Assembly: GCF_000236925.1 (NCBI RefSeq) | Contig: NC_016941.1 | Span: 2,678,566-2,742,565, forward strand | Length of the DNA stretch: 64,000 nucleotides | Reading direction: 5' to 3' | Source: Staphylococcus argenteus | GTDB taxonomy: Bacteria; Bacillota; Bacilli; Staphylococcales; Staphylococcaceae | Shown here: positions 1-9,621 of the stretch, one piece after another | Layout: each line of letters begins with the position of its first letter | Position numbering within the stretch: the first letter of the stretch is position 1 | The notes under the pieces: generated by a model | What the model was told of the DNA's origin: nothing | Database searches by the model: none | Seen by the model: the letters and a program-made list of their open reading frames with translations, nothing else | Position numbers and translations under genes: made by a program

Positions 1-85
1 GCCATTATTAGCCATCCAAGCTAAAGTTGTTATTATTAGATTTACTATGTTTACGAAGAGTCAAACATTGTCTATTTTGTTTTAT

Positions 86-133
86 AAAAAAATCCACACA
101 TTAAGGTGAAATAACCCTAACGTGTGGATTTTA
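86..133 (-). terminator. Terminator of the YhgE/Pip-type gene
   Basis: A 9-bp perfect stem, AATCCACAC at 91-99 pairing with GTGTGGATT at 122-130, is extended by A/T pairs. On the minus strand it is followed by a T-rich run. It lies just past the stop codon at 138, so it fits a rho-independent terminator for the minus-strand gene. Bases 1-85 to its left contain no gene I can assign. Confidence 0.8.
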
Positions 134-137
134 TATT

Positions 138-3107
138 TTATTCTGTTACGTTACTTTGATCGACTTTTTCTGATACGCGTTTCATCATTGGATCTGTTAC
201 AGGTTTTAAAATTAAACCTACAACGAAGAAACCTATACCAAATAACGTTAAAATAATTAATTTTGTAATTAATATTTCCGGAACAATCCCCCCTACCGTC
301 TCACGTAAAGAATCAATGGCATACGTAAATGGTAGATATGGTGAAATATTTTGGAAAAATTGTGGTGTTGTTTGAATTGGGAATGTTCCACCACCACCTG
401 CAATTTGTAATACGAGTAATACGATTGCAATAGCCTTACCTGGGTTACCTAATAATGATACGCACGTATATACGATTGAGTTGAAAATAATCGAACAGAA
501 AATCGTTATAAGCACGAACAATACAGGTGATTCAACCCCTGCTTTTAGAATAAATAAATCTCCAACTGAAACAATTAGTGCTTGAATCATACCAAGCATG
601 ATGAAGAAGCCTGCTTTACCTAAAAATATTTGGCGTGTTGTTAAGACTGGCTCTAAACTTTTATGTTTATTATCAACCGTTAATAAACTTACCATTAAGA
701 GTGCACCAACCCATACTGACAAGGCAGTGTAAAACGGCGTCATACCTGAACCATAGTCTTTAACAGGGAAAACATCAACAGTTTTCTTATTAATAGGGTT
801 CGCAATAATACCCGCTTGCTTTTTCAAATCATTTTTAAGTGTGTCAATTAACTTATCAACCGCATCTTCTTTGTCTAATTTTTTGAAAATTTTATTCGCT
901 TTTTTCAAATCTTTTTCAACATCAGGTAATTTATTTTGTGAAAAATCGGCTAAGTCTGATAATGCTTTTTTTGCTTGAGGTTGATTTTTATTTAATAATC
1001 CCACAGCTTGGTCATAGCCATTCAATAATGTTGGCAAATTCTTATTTACACTTGCAGTTGCGTTTGTTAATCGTTGTTCCAACTGTGGTAAATCATTACG
1101 TACAAAATTAGCTGCTTTTGCTACATCACTTTTCACAGTTGGGAAATTCGCTTGTGCTGCTTTAATCGCATTGGTATATTGTTGTTCAATACTCGGCAAT
1201 ACCGATTGTAACTGATCAACACGCTTTTTACCGCTTTTTAAAATAGACTGACCACTAGTAATGACTTGATCAATTGTATTTAATTTAGCTTGTACATTTG
1301 ATAAAGCAGTTTGTCCTTTATTCAATTCGTCCATGATACGTTTTGATAATGAAACTAAAGAATTATTAAGATCTTTTTTAATATAGTCTCTTAATGACGA
1401 CAACGATGAGTCTAATTTTGATAAATTATCTAATACTTTTGTCGCTTCTGCTGTACCTGAACTACCATTTTTCAGTGCATTACTTAACTGATTTACTAAT
1501 CTTAGCTCTGCATTAACTTGATTATTGGTTTTATTTACCTTTTCAATTTCTTTTGAAAGATCAACATTTTCATTCTTCTCTAATTCTTTTAATATATCGA
1601 TAAATTGTTGATTATATTGCGTAGTATACTCTAAACGAGACTTCACATTATCAAGTGTCTCTTTAAACTCAGCTGGATTGTTAGAAGCCAAAATACCATA
1701 TGCAATATTTCGCAATGATTGAGTATCTTTTTGAGCTGCTTTGGCTTGTGTATCTAAGTTATTTGATAATGATAATAGCGACTCTGTTAATGCCGCATCC
1801 ATCGATTTAATGTCTTTATCATTAATATTGGGTGAGTTCTCGCTAGCTGTACTCACTTGTGTTGTTTTGATATCTGCTACACTTTGCCCATCTTTTTTCA
1901 AGCTTGTACTTTGTGGCGCAGGCGCAACAGGTGCATTATTGCCATTTGGTGACGTATTTGGTGTAGCATTGTTACTCGATGCATTATTGGTATTAGGTGT
2001 TGTTGCTGCTTCATTATTAGTTGCAGGCGCACCATTTAATGTCGCATTATTTGCTGCATTGTTTTGAGGTAACTGCTGTTGATTTCTGCGATTTATATCT
2101 TGTGCACGTCGAAGCGCTTCTTGGTAATCACCAACTCTACCTCTAACTTGTGTGACAAAGCCTTTCGCATCATTCAACTGTCCATTTGCTTGATCAATAC
2201 CTTGACTTGCAATATCCAATCCTTGATTAATTTTAGGGAATTGAGCTGGTACATCGTTAGCAGCAAAGTTTAATGCTTTTTCAATTTTCGGCATGTAGCT
2301 ATTTAACGCTAAAATTAATTTAGCTTTTTCATTAAGCTGTGGAATTGCTCCATTGACTTCGTTTAATTTTTTCTGAGCGTCTAAAATGTCGCCTTTATAT
2401 TTTCCTAAATCTCTAAAATCATTGGCATATTTATCTAAGTCAGCTTGATGATTATTTAAATAAACGATCTTACTCGCGAAATCATTAATTTTAGGTAATG
2501 CTTTATCTGCAGAATAGACAGCATTTTTAATTTTATTAATTGTCGGTACATTTTCTTCAATAGTTAATCCTGCTTTATTCGCCTCTTCTAATAATGCACG
2601 TGTTACCGTTTTATTAAATTGCTCGTTTGCTTTTTCAACAACAACTGACGATCCGGTGTCTGTTAACTTTGATGCAACCGCATTAATCTTCTGATTCACT
2701 TTAAATTCAACGTCTGCTTTTTGAGGTTGCTTTCGTAAGGTTCCCGTAATTTCATGTGTGAATTTAGATGGGATATAGATACCTGCAAAATATTTCCCCA
2801 TTTTTATTTCATGGTCAGCTTTTTCTCTACTAACAAACTGCCAATCAAAACTTTTATTTTTCTTAAGGGACTTAACCATTGTGTTACCAACATTGATTTT
2901 CTTCCCTCTAATTGTGTCGCCTTTATCTTCATTAACAACCGCGACCTTTATGTGTCCAGTGTTACCATATGGATCCCACATTGCCCATAAGTTAAACCAC
3001 GCGTAAAATGAAGGCAAAATAGCTAATCCTGCTAAGATAATCCATACTGCTGGTGTCTTAGCTACTTTTTTTAGATCCATTCTAAATAATTTAAATGCGT
3101 TCTTCAT
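138..3107 (-). CDS. YhgE/Pip-family membrane protein (phage infection protein type)
   Basis: The product has 989 residues. One N-terminal membrane segment (about residues 23-43, ending in a WFNLWAMWDPYG motif typical of the YhgE/Pip family) is followed by a very long extracellular region. About five membrane segments form an ABC-2 permease-like C-terminus, roughly residues 790-970. The central region is coiled-coil-rich (about 190-345 and 440-770), interrupted by a low-complexity linker rich in Asn, Thr, Ala and Pro at about 345-410. Family members include the lactococcal phage receptor Pip and type VII EsaA-like proteins; the function here is unknown. The ATG at 3107 is chosen over the GTG at 3113 because AGGAG sits 7 nt upstream of it. 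It is divergent from scaH across about 200 bp. Confidence 0.85.
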   Translation of the reverse strand: MKNAFKLFRMDLKKVAKTPAVWIILAGLAILPSFYAWFNLWAMWDPYGNTGHIKVAVVNEDKGDTIRGKKINVGNTMVKSLKKNKSFDWQFVSREKADHEIKMGKYFAGIYIPSKFTHEITGTLRKQPQKADVEFKVNQKINAVASKLTDTGSSVVVEKANEQFNKTVTRALLEEANKAGLTIEENVPTINKIKNAVYSADKALPKINDFASKIVYLNNHQADLDKYANDFRDLGKYKGDILDAQKKLNEVNGAIPQLNEKAKLILALNSYMPKIEKALNFAANDVPAQFPKINQGLDIASQGIDQANGQLNDAKGFVTQVRGRVGDYQEALRRAQDINRRNQQQLPQNNAANNATLNGAPATNNEAATTPNTNNASSNNATPNTSPNGNNAPVAPAPQSTSLKKDGQSVADIKTTQVSTASENSPNINDKDIKSMDAALTESLLSLSNNLDTQAKAAQKDTQSLRNIAYGILASNNPAEFKETLDNVKSRLEYTTQYNQQFIDILKELEKNENVDLSKEIEKVNKTNNQVNAELRLVNQLSNALKNGSSGTAEATKVLDNLSKLDSSLSSLRDYIKKDLNNSLVSLSKRIMDELNKGQTALSNVQAKLNTIDQVITSGQSILKSGKKRVDQLQSVLPSIEQQYTNAIKAAQANFPTVKSDVAKAANFVRNDLPQLEQRLTNATASVNKNLPTLLNGYDQAVGLLNKNQPQAKKALSDLADFSQNKLPDVEKDLKKANKIFKKLDKEDAVDKLIDTLKNDLKKQAGIIANPINKKTVDVFPVKDYGSGMTPFYTALSVWVGALLMVSLLTVDNKHKSLEPVLTTRQIFLGKAGFFIMLGMIQALIVSVGDLFILKAGVESPVLFVLITIFCSIIFNSIVYTCVSLLGNPGKAIAIVLLVLQIAGGGGTFPIQTTPQFFQNISPYLPFTYAIDSLRETVGGIVPEILITKLIILTLFGIGFFVVGLILKPVTDPMMKRVSEKVDQSNVTE

Positions 3108-3317
3108 TGTCACACTCCTAAATAGGAATTATTCATATTTTTTATATATTTTTTGTAAATTAATTTATTTTTGCGTTGTGAATTAGTATAATCAGTTTAT
3201 TGGGAGATATATTGTTGATTGATACCTATCAACTACTTTCAGCATACGATAAATTATAACAAATCATAATTTATTATCACACTTAATTATCATATTTTTC
3301 AAGGGAGAATGCGTAAT

Positions 3318-5192
3318 ATGCCTAAAAATAAAATTTTAATATATTTGCTATCAACTACGCTCGTATTACCTACTTTAGTTTCCCCTAATGCTTATGCTGA
3401 CACACCAAAAAATGATACTACAGCTAAGACAACTACAACTCATGATTCAAAAAAATCTAATGATGTTGAAACTTCAAAGGATTCTACAAGTAAAAATACT
3501 GATGCTGATAAAGCAGAAGCAAAACAAGCAGACAATGATAACACAAGCAAACACGACACTAACGATTCAAAAAATAAAACATTAGACGATCGTCGTTCAA
3601 ATTCGGATAATATCCTAGATTTTATTTATAAAAATTTGCCTCAATCGGACTTTAATCAACTATTTAATAAAAACAAATATGATGACAATTTTTCATTAAC
3701 AACTTTAATCCAAAATTTATTCAATTTGAACTCGGATATTTCTGACTATGAACAACCTCGTAACGATAAAAACACATCTGATGATTCAAATAAAAACAGT
3801 GATAAGTCAACTCAAAATGAACCTGCTTCTAAATCTTCAAAACAAGATAAAGTAGATAACCAAAAAGCACCAACAACGACTGATGGAAAACCAAGTACAT
3901 CAAATAAGCAAGCTGATTCACAAAAGCCAAATCAATCTAATGACAAACCTACAAATGACAACAACGCAAATCATAAGTCTTCATCCAAAAATGATCAATC
4001 GATGTCAGATTCAGCGTTAGACTCTATTTTAGATCAGTACAGTGAGGATGCTAAAAAAACTCAAAAAGATTATGCATCACAATCAAAAAAAGATAAAGAT
4101 GCAAAATCTAAAACATCTAATCCACAGTTACCATCGAAAGATGAATTGAAACATAAATCTAAACCAGCACAATCATTTAACAATGACGTTAACAAAAATG
4201 ATACACGTGCAACGTCTTTATTTGAAACGGACCCTAGCGCATCTAATAATAGTGACACAGGCCAATTTAATGTTGTTGACTCTAAAGACACACGTCAATT
4301 TATAAAATCGATTGCCAAAGACGCACACCGTATAGGTCAAGATAATGATATCTATGCATCTGTGATGATTGCCCAAGCAATCTTAGAATCTGATTCAGGT
4401 CGCAGTGCTTTAGCTAAATCACCAAACCATAACTTATTTGGTATTAAAGGTGCATTTGAAGGTAACTCAGTTTCATTTAATACATTAGAAGCTGATGGAA
4501 ACCAATTGTATAGTATTAATGCTGGATTTAGAAAATATCCAAGTACTAAAGAATCGTTAAAAGATTACTCTAACCTTATTAAAAAAGGTATTGATGGAAA
4601 TGCAGATATCTATAAACCAACTTGGAAATCAGAAGCTGATTCATATAAAGATGCCACAGCACACTTGTCTAAAACATATGCAACAGATCCAAATTATGCT
4701 AAAAAATTAAACAGCATTATTAAACATTATCAATTATCTCAATTTGACGACGAACGTATGCCTGATTTAGATAAGTATGAACGTTCTATTAATGATGATG
4801 ATAGTTCATCAGATGGATTCAAACCATTCCGCGAAGTGTCTGACAACATGCCATATCCACATGGTCAATGTACATGGTATGTTTATAACCGTATGAAGCA
4901 ATTCGGTTCATCTATCTCAGGTGATTTAGGAGATGCACATAATTGGAATAACCGCGCCGAATATCGTGATTATCACGTTAGCCATACACCTAAACGTCAT
5001 TCAGCTGTAGTATTCGAAGCAGGACAATTTGGTGCAGACCAACAATATGGTCATGTTGCATTTGTTGAAAAAGTTAATCGTGATGGTTCTATCGTTATTT
5101 CAGAATCAAATGTTAAAGGCTTAGGCATTATATCTTACCGAACAATTAACGCAGAAGCTGCTGAAGAATTATCATATATTACTGGTAAATAA
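3318..5192 (+). CDS. scaH: Secreted peptidoglycan hydrolase ScaH (glucosaminidase + CHAP)
   Basis: The product has 624 residues. A signal peptide (about 1-27, ending NAYA before DTPKN) leads into a long Lys/Asp/Ser/Asn-rich disordered linker up to about residue 315. A glucosaminidase domain follows (about 320-475) with the AILESDSG motif, where Glu357 is the likely catalytic acid. A C-terminal CHAP amidase/endopeptidase domain (about 509-624) has Cys518 in GQCTWY and His579 in YGHVAFVE. It should cleave glycan strands and stem peptides outside the cell. S. aureus ScaH, one of the four glucosaminidases with Atl, SagA and SagB, has this architecture. GGGAG lies 10 nt before the ATG at 3318 but only 1 nt before an in-frame ATG at 3309, so 3318 is preferred. 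Confidence 0.92.
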   Translation: MPKNKILIYLLSTTLVLPTLVSPNAYADTPKNDTTAKTTTTHDSKKSNDVETSKDSTSKNTDADKAEAKQADNDNTSKHDTNDSKNKTLDDRRSNSDNILDFIYKNLPQSDFNQLFNKNKYDDNFSLTTLIQNLFNLNSDISDYEQPRNDKNTSDDSNKNSDKSTQNEPASKSSKQDKVDNQKAPTTTDGKPSTSNKQADSQKPNQSNDKPTNDNNANHKSSSKNDQSMSDSALDSILDQYSEDAKKTQKDYASQSKKDKDAKSKTSNPQLPSKDELKHKSKPAQSFNNDVNKNDTRATSLFETDPSASNNSDTGQFNVVDSKDTRQFIKSIAKDAHRIGQDNDIYASVMIAQAILESDSGRSALAKSPNHNLFGIKGAFEGNSVSFNTLEADGNQLYSINAGFRKYPSTKESLKDYSNLIKKGIDGNADIYKPTWKSEADSYKDATAHLSKTYATDPNYAKKLNSIIKHYQLSQFDDERMPDLDKYERSINDDDSSSDGFKPFREVSDNMPYPHGQCTWYVYNRMKQFGSSISGDLGDAHNWNNRAEYRDYHVSHTPKRHSAVVFEAGQFGADQQYGHVAFVEKVNRDGSIVISESNVKGLGIISYRTINAEAAEELSYITGK

Positions 5193-5243
5193 TTATCTTT
5201 ATAATAATAGATTTTCTACCGTTCAAACTGAACACAAATAATT

Positions 5244-5286
5244 TAACCCGAGACATTCTTTTGAAATGTTCTCGGGTTATTTTTAT
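5244..5286 (+). terminator. scaH terminator
   Basis: AACCCGAGA and TTCTCGGGTT form a strong GC-rich stem, lengthened by CATT/AATG and followed by a T-run. It lies about 50 nt after the scaH stop. Confidence 0.88.
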
Positions 5287-5409
5287 GAAAATTTTTATTC
5301 AAATGTATATTTGCAATCACACACTTAATAGCGTATCCATCCTAAATATCATAGAAATATTAGATACTTCTAACATACTACCATTATATTTTAAATAAAT
5401 ATTGTGTAA

Positions 5410-5973
5410 TTATGACAAGCTACTTTTCCATGATTCTACAGATTCAATATCGCATGAGCGCGTTAAAATTTGCTCTATAATAAAATCATGTTTGTCATCT
5501 GATCTATCACCAACAGCATCTTCTAAAATAGTAATGTAGTAATCTTTATCTACACTTTCCAATGCCGTACTTAATACTGCGCCACTCGTAGATACGCCTG
5601 TTAATACTAGATGATTAATGTCGTTTGCACGCAAAAAGACTTCTAGATAACTACCTGTAAAGGCACTGAAACGTCTTTTTGAAATAATAGGTTCATCTTC
5701 TAATGGTTTCAATGCTTCAAGTATTCGTGTTGACGCATCTGTTTCAGTAATTGCATAACCTTGTGCTTTAATCGTTGAAAATACTTTATTACTTGATGAG
5801 ACGTCATTAAAATTTTTATCTAATACTAAACGTATGAAAATAACAGGGATTCGGTGTTGTCGGGCTGCTTCAATTGCTCGTTGATTCGCTTTGATAATAT
5901 TATTAATTCTAGGTACACTGCTTGCTATACCTTCTTGCATATCCAAAACTAATAACGCGGTTTTTCGAGACAT
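5410..5973 (-). CDS. Isochorismatase-fold hydrolase lacking the usual cysteine
   Basis: The 187-residue product has the isochorismatase/cysteine hydrolase fold. LLVLDMQEG holds the conserved Asp (residue 11), ISKRRFSAF holds the conserved Lys, and the loop GVSTSGAVLSTA corresponds to the nucleophile loop. That loop is usually G(V)xTxxCV in nicotinamidase-type members; here the cysteine position is Ala. True isochorismatases such as EntB also lack the cysteine, so the protein could act on a vinyl ether such as isochorismate, or be a non-nicotinamidase hydrolase. The ATG at 5973 has AGGAG 7 nt upstream; the ATG at 5979 would be only 1 nt from it. The gene appears monocistronic. Confidence 0.85.
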   Translation of the reverse strand: MSRKTALLVLDMQEGIASSVPRINNIIKANQRAIEAARQHRIPVIFIRLVLDKNFNDVSSSNKVFSTIKAQGYAITETDASTRILEALKPLEDEPIISKRRFSAFTGSYLEVFLRANDINHLVLTGVSTSGAVLSTALESVDKDYYITILEDAVGDRSDDKHDFIIEQILTRSCDIESVESWKSSLS

Positions 5974-6140
5974 CTTCATTCTCCTTTACTTATGTAATTC
6001 CAAGGCGATAATTTCATTATAACTTTAAAATGACGGACAATCTAATCTTTGCAACTTGCATATTTTTAATAATAAATTAAGAGGGAATCAAGACACCCAC
6101 AACTCAAATAGTTATGTGCATGTTGTTTCCCCCAATATGA

Positions 6141-8048
6141 TTAAGCTTTACTTTTCACTTTCTTACGTCGTGACATCCAAATCATTAACACACCGAATCC
6201 TCCAACAACTACAGCTAACTGTACCCAATGCTGTTTTAATGTTTCTCCTGCTTTGGGTAATGATACATTCCCATCATCATTTAATAAACCACTCAATAAA
6301 CCATTCCCTTTACCTAGCGTTAAAGTTTTTTCCGGTTTAGGTGTCGGTATGTCTGGAATACTATCTAATAAATTTGACCCTTGATTCAAAAGTCTTGATA
6401 ATTTATCCAAGTCTGATGATTTCCCACTTTTGTTCAATCGATCTAATAGACTCGGACGATTCAAAATTGGTGAAAAAATATAATCTAAGTCTTTTTTAGT
6501 TTGATTAAGTCGTTTTTGTAAATTCAATAAGTCATCAGCTTTACCCGCTAATGCTGATTTAACCAATTTCAATATTTTATTTTGATCTGTTTCCATTTTA
6601 GTTATTAAATCAGCCAATAATTTTGCCTTTTGTTGTTCGATACGTGTTGCTAAAATTGTTTCAATAGCACGTTTCTTATCTTTAGCATTATTCAATATCG
6701 CTTTTAGAATATCATCAGAAGACGTGTCTCCAGTTGATGCAAAATGCTTTTTCAATTGTTCAACAATTTGCTGACTAGATAATCCTTTATTTGTCCATTC
6801 CTTTGCCAACTTATCGGCTTCTGTCTTACCTAATTTAGTTTGCAATATTTGAGTTATCAATGCCTTCTTATCTTTAGATTGTTCAAACATGGTTGTTAAT
6901 ATGTCATCACTTGTTGTCAATGATAGTCGATCAATATTACGGGTAATTTGATCTGCAATTTGCTGGTCCGTTTGACCTTTCAATTGTATATTTTTCAATA
7001 TTTTGTCAGCTTCATCTTTATTAAATACATTTTCTAAAATTGTTTTCGTCGCAGCTTTTTTATCCTTTGTATGTGCAAGTTGATCTAAAATTATACTGCG
7101 CTGATTTTTAATACGTTCCTTTGTCTTATCTACTTCGTTCAGTAAATCGGATTTTTGACTTTTAGAAAGTGAAGTATCTGCAATACGTTTATCTAAAGAT
7201 TTTAAAGTATTCAATTTATTAAATGTATAGTGCTTTGTTTGGTTGTCACTTTTAGCCAAACGTTCAATCATGGCATGATTTATTTTGTCACTTCCTTGCA
7301 ATTTATCCGTGAGCCGATTATCATTACTTTGATTTTCTCCACTAGATATTACTTCATTTAAAATCCCATGACCAGTGTTACCTTTATTTGCCTCTTTACT
7401 GAACTCAGAATGATTAGTCGTTGCAGTTGTTGATGCGTCTTTTGATTTGTCTGATTCACTGTTATCCGTTTTATGAATTTGCTGATTAAAATGATTCAAA
7501 TCTGCCAACGCTTGATCTACCATAACTTCATCATCAGTATGGTTAGATTTTTCATTCTTATTTGAAATGACTGTTGATGCATCATTCCTTAATACATCAT
7601 GTTTTGATTCGGTATTTAGTTGACCCTTATCAACCTTTGAAGACAATTCATTCAAATCTGTTAACAATTGATCCAAGTTTTTATCTAATTCTTTTTGTTT
7701 ATCTGTTTCAACGCTTACACCTTTTTGCGACTTACCTTCTATATCTTTAGCACGCTTTAAAATATCGTCTATTTGTGATGCAGATTTTGCCTGATTTAAT
7801 TGTTCTTTATAATTTTCTTTCGTCTCAGCCGACAACTGAGTTAACTGTTGAATCTGATGTTTCGCTTTTTCAAGTTTATCTAATAAATCTTGTTTAGCTA
7901 ATCTGTCATTTGTAGAAACTGTATCATTTTCCGTTGCAGCTTCTGCAAAATAGGGCATGGTATTTGTTAGCATAACGCTACTTACCATTATCGCTGAGCA
8001 AGACAACTTTACATAAAATCGAAATGGTTTTCCTCGATATTTAGCCAT
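6141..8048 (-). CDS. sasF: Cell-wall-anchored surface protein SasF (LPKAG)
   Basis: The 635-residue product starts with a signal peptide (about 1-36, FYVKLSCSAIMVSSVML then AEAATEN). A long, charged, helical region follows, with repeated modules containing (K)DKKA and T(I/L)LxxxxxKxEADK around residues 300-480. The C-terminal sorting signal is LPKAG at about residue 597, then a hydrophobic span and an RRKKVKSKA tail. LPKAG is the known sortase A variant of SasF, a protein linked to resistance to bactericidal fatty acids. The ATG at 8048 has AGGAG 7 nt upstream; an in-frame TTG at 8051 is less well spaced. Confidence 0.93.
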   Translation of the reverse strand: MAKYRGKPFRFYVKLSCSAIMVSSVMLTNTMPYFAEAATENDTVSTNDRLAKQDLLDKLEKAKHQIQQLTQLSAETKENYKEQLNQAKSASQIDDILKRAKDIEGKSQKGVSVETDKQKELDKNLDQLLTDLNELSSKVDKGQLNTESKHDVLRNDASTVISNKNEKSNHTDDEVMVDQALADLNHFNQQIHKTDNSESDKSKDASTTATTNHSEFSKEANKGNTGHGILNEVISSGENQSNDNRLTDKLQGSDKINHAMIERLAKSDNQTKHYTFNKLNTLKSLDKRIADTSLSKSQKSDLLNEVDKTKERIKNQRSIILDQLAHTKDKKAATKTILENVFNKDEADKILKNIQLKGQTDQQIADQITRNIDRLSLTTSDDILTTMFEQSKDKKALITQILQTKLGKTEADKLAKEWTNKGLSSQQIVEQLKKHFASTGDTSSDDILKAILNNAKDKKRAIETILATRIEQQKAKLLADLITKMETDQNKILKLVKSALAGKADDLLNLQKRLNQTKKDLDYIFSPILNRPSLLDRLNKSGKSSDLDKLSRLLNQGSNLLDSIPDIPTPKPEKTLTLGKGNGLLSGLLNDDGNVSLPKAGETLKQHWVQLAVVVGGFGVLMIWMSRRKKVKSKA

Positions 8049-8197
8049 CAACTTACTCCTTTCTCACATATTCCCTTAAAAGAATTACATACCATTATAT
8101 ACCAATTTATAAGAAATTTACACATATCTATACAGCTATTAAGGTGTAGGTGATGTTAGTTCTATTATTTAAAATGCCTATGCATTAAATACAATAT

Positions 8198-8233
8198 AAA
8201 ATGGGCTACATCAGGTTATTTATGCGCCCATTC
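8198..8233 (-). terminator. End of the sraP-gtfB operon
   Basis: On the minus strand, AATGGGC at 8232-8226 pairs with GCCCATT at 8206-8200 and is followed by TTATATT. It lies about 35 nt beyond the gtfB stop and before sasF, so it fits the terminator of the accessory Sec operon. Confidence 0.7.
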
Positions 8234-8265
8234 CATGGCATAATCTTAAGTAACGTCTTTTCGTT

Positions 8266-9621
8266 CTATTTATCCAGTGCTTGTTTAAAAATGCTCTCAA
8301 ATTGATCAAGTGTCACTTCGTGTGCTTGCGCTTTTTGAGTCATCAATGCATTGTGAAAATCTTGATGATGTTTCAACTTTTCTAACATTTTAATTAACTG
8401 ATCATTGGCTGTTTCACCTTCACCGATATGTTCGAATAAATGCTCTGTTGGTGTTATCTTAGCATTGTGTGCTGTTTGTTGATAGCCTATAATCAACAAC
8501 TCATGGTCAAATGCGCGTTGAACTGCATTCAATATTTCATTACTTTCATTAATATCTAGGTATATATCACATAATTGATAAAGTTCATTAACCATTGCCA
8601 TGTTAATTGAAGGATATAGATAAACATTTGCATATTGATCATAATGCATTAACTTTGGAGACATCTCAGTAATAGCAGCAATATGAAAGTTAAACTCTGG
8701 CAATGTTTCAACTAATGACTTGATATTACGAAGTTGATCTGAATTAGTTAATATTAATATTTCTTTAGCATAACGAGTACGACTTTGGTAATTATATAAA
8801 TAACCACCTTTAAAAACACGCGATTTAACCTTATTATCTGCTACATTCATAATTGTTTCATATTCTTCTTTATCTGGAACAACAATGTTACAATCCCGCT
8901 TCATATCCCCTCTACACATCAATTGCATATTTCCTGGGATATTACCTCGACACTGTTCTTGCCACACTAAAACATCACGACCATAATTCGGCAAATTATA
9001 TATTACTGTAAATGGTAATGCTAATGAATTAATAACAAAATGATGTCCCGAAATATTTAACTGTTTTATAAAAAATAATACAAATGAGAGCTTTGATGGG
9101 AAAAAGTAAGACTTTCCTTGCCAGTCTAATATGACATCAGACGTAACAAAGTTTTCATAAATCACTTCTTTACCATTAGCTGTCATATATTTCTTCAAAA
9201 TAGCCTTATGGTTTATATCAAAAATTGTTTGGGCAAATTTAATGCCTTGCTTAGAGTAATGGTCAATAAATCTTACACGCTGTTGTTCATCGTACCATTC
9301 TACACGATTAACAATTCTAGGATTTTCAGCGCTTTGATAAAATATTTTACCTCTAACACGCCCCATATCTGTAATCACAGCTGAATTATTATTACCTTTA
9401 ATTTCCCAAAACGTAGGCACATTTATCTGATTAAAAAATCGTGGCGACATATTTTCAAAATTTTGAGTCCCCGCAAAAAATCGATACGGTGTAATAATCT
9501 CATCTGGTAAAAAGCCATTGTCATTCAATACAATTGTTAAATCATCTTCCAATGTGCTCGCTTTAAAAGACTGATAAAGTTTACGTGAATTATCATTAAA
9601 ATGATCGAATAATTTAATCAT
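8266..9621 (-). CDS. gtfB: Accessory Sec glycosyltransferase partner GtfB
   Basis: The 451-residue product is the stabilising partner of GtfA in the cytosolic O-GlcNAc transferase that primes glycosylation of serine-rich repeat adhesins. It has the SRR-glycosylation GtfB layout: a beta-rich N-terminal region with elements like the DUF1975 domain of GtfA (WYDEQQRVRFIDHYS, GKEVIYENFV), and a C-terminal degenerate GT-B half with no clear catalytic acidic motif. It overlaps gtfA by 8 bp, with its ATG inside the gtfA 3' end, which suggests translational coupling. It is the last gene of the operon. Confidence 0.92.
   Translation of the reverse strand: MIKLFDHFNDNSRKLYQSFKASTLEDDLTIVLNDNGFLPDEIITPYRFFAGTQNFENMSPRFFNQINVPTFWEIKGNNNSAVITDMGRVRGKIFYQSAENPRIVNRVEWYDEQQRVRFIDHYSKQGIKFAQTIFDINHKAILKKYMTANGKEVIYENFVTSDVILDWQGKSYFFPSKLSFVLFFIKQLNISGHHFVINSLALPFTVIYNLPNYGRDVLVWQEQCRGNIPGNMQLMCRGDMKRDCNIVVPDKEEYETIMNVADNKVKSRVFKGGYLYNYQSRTRYAKEILILTNSDQLRNIKSLVETLPEFNFHIAAITEMSPKLMHYDQYANVYLYPSINMAMVNELYQLCDIYLDINESNEILNAVQRAFDHELLIIGYQQTAHNAKITPTEHLFEHIGEGETANDQLIKMLEKLKHHQDFHNALMTQKAQAHEVTLDQFESIFKQALDK

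Noticed and set aside
1..85. Short open stretch in plus frame 2
   Set aside because: No start, no homology recognised and it runs into a terminator stem; it cannot be assigned from this window.
1741..2067. 108-codon plus-strand ORF inside the YhgE/Pip-type gene
   Set aside because: It is antisense to the low-complexity linker, and its hydrophobic composition results from complementing Asn/Ala/Thr codons.
6080..6132. Possible terminator after sasF (GGGAA/TTCCC arms)
   Set aside because: The arms pair poorly beyond five or six bases and no clear T-run follows, so it was not listed.
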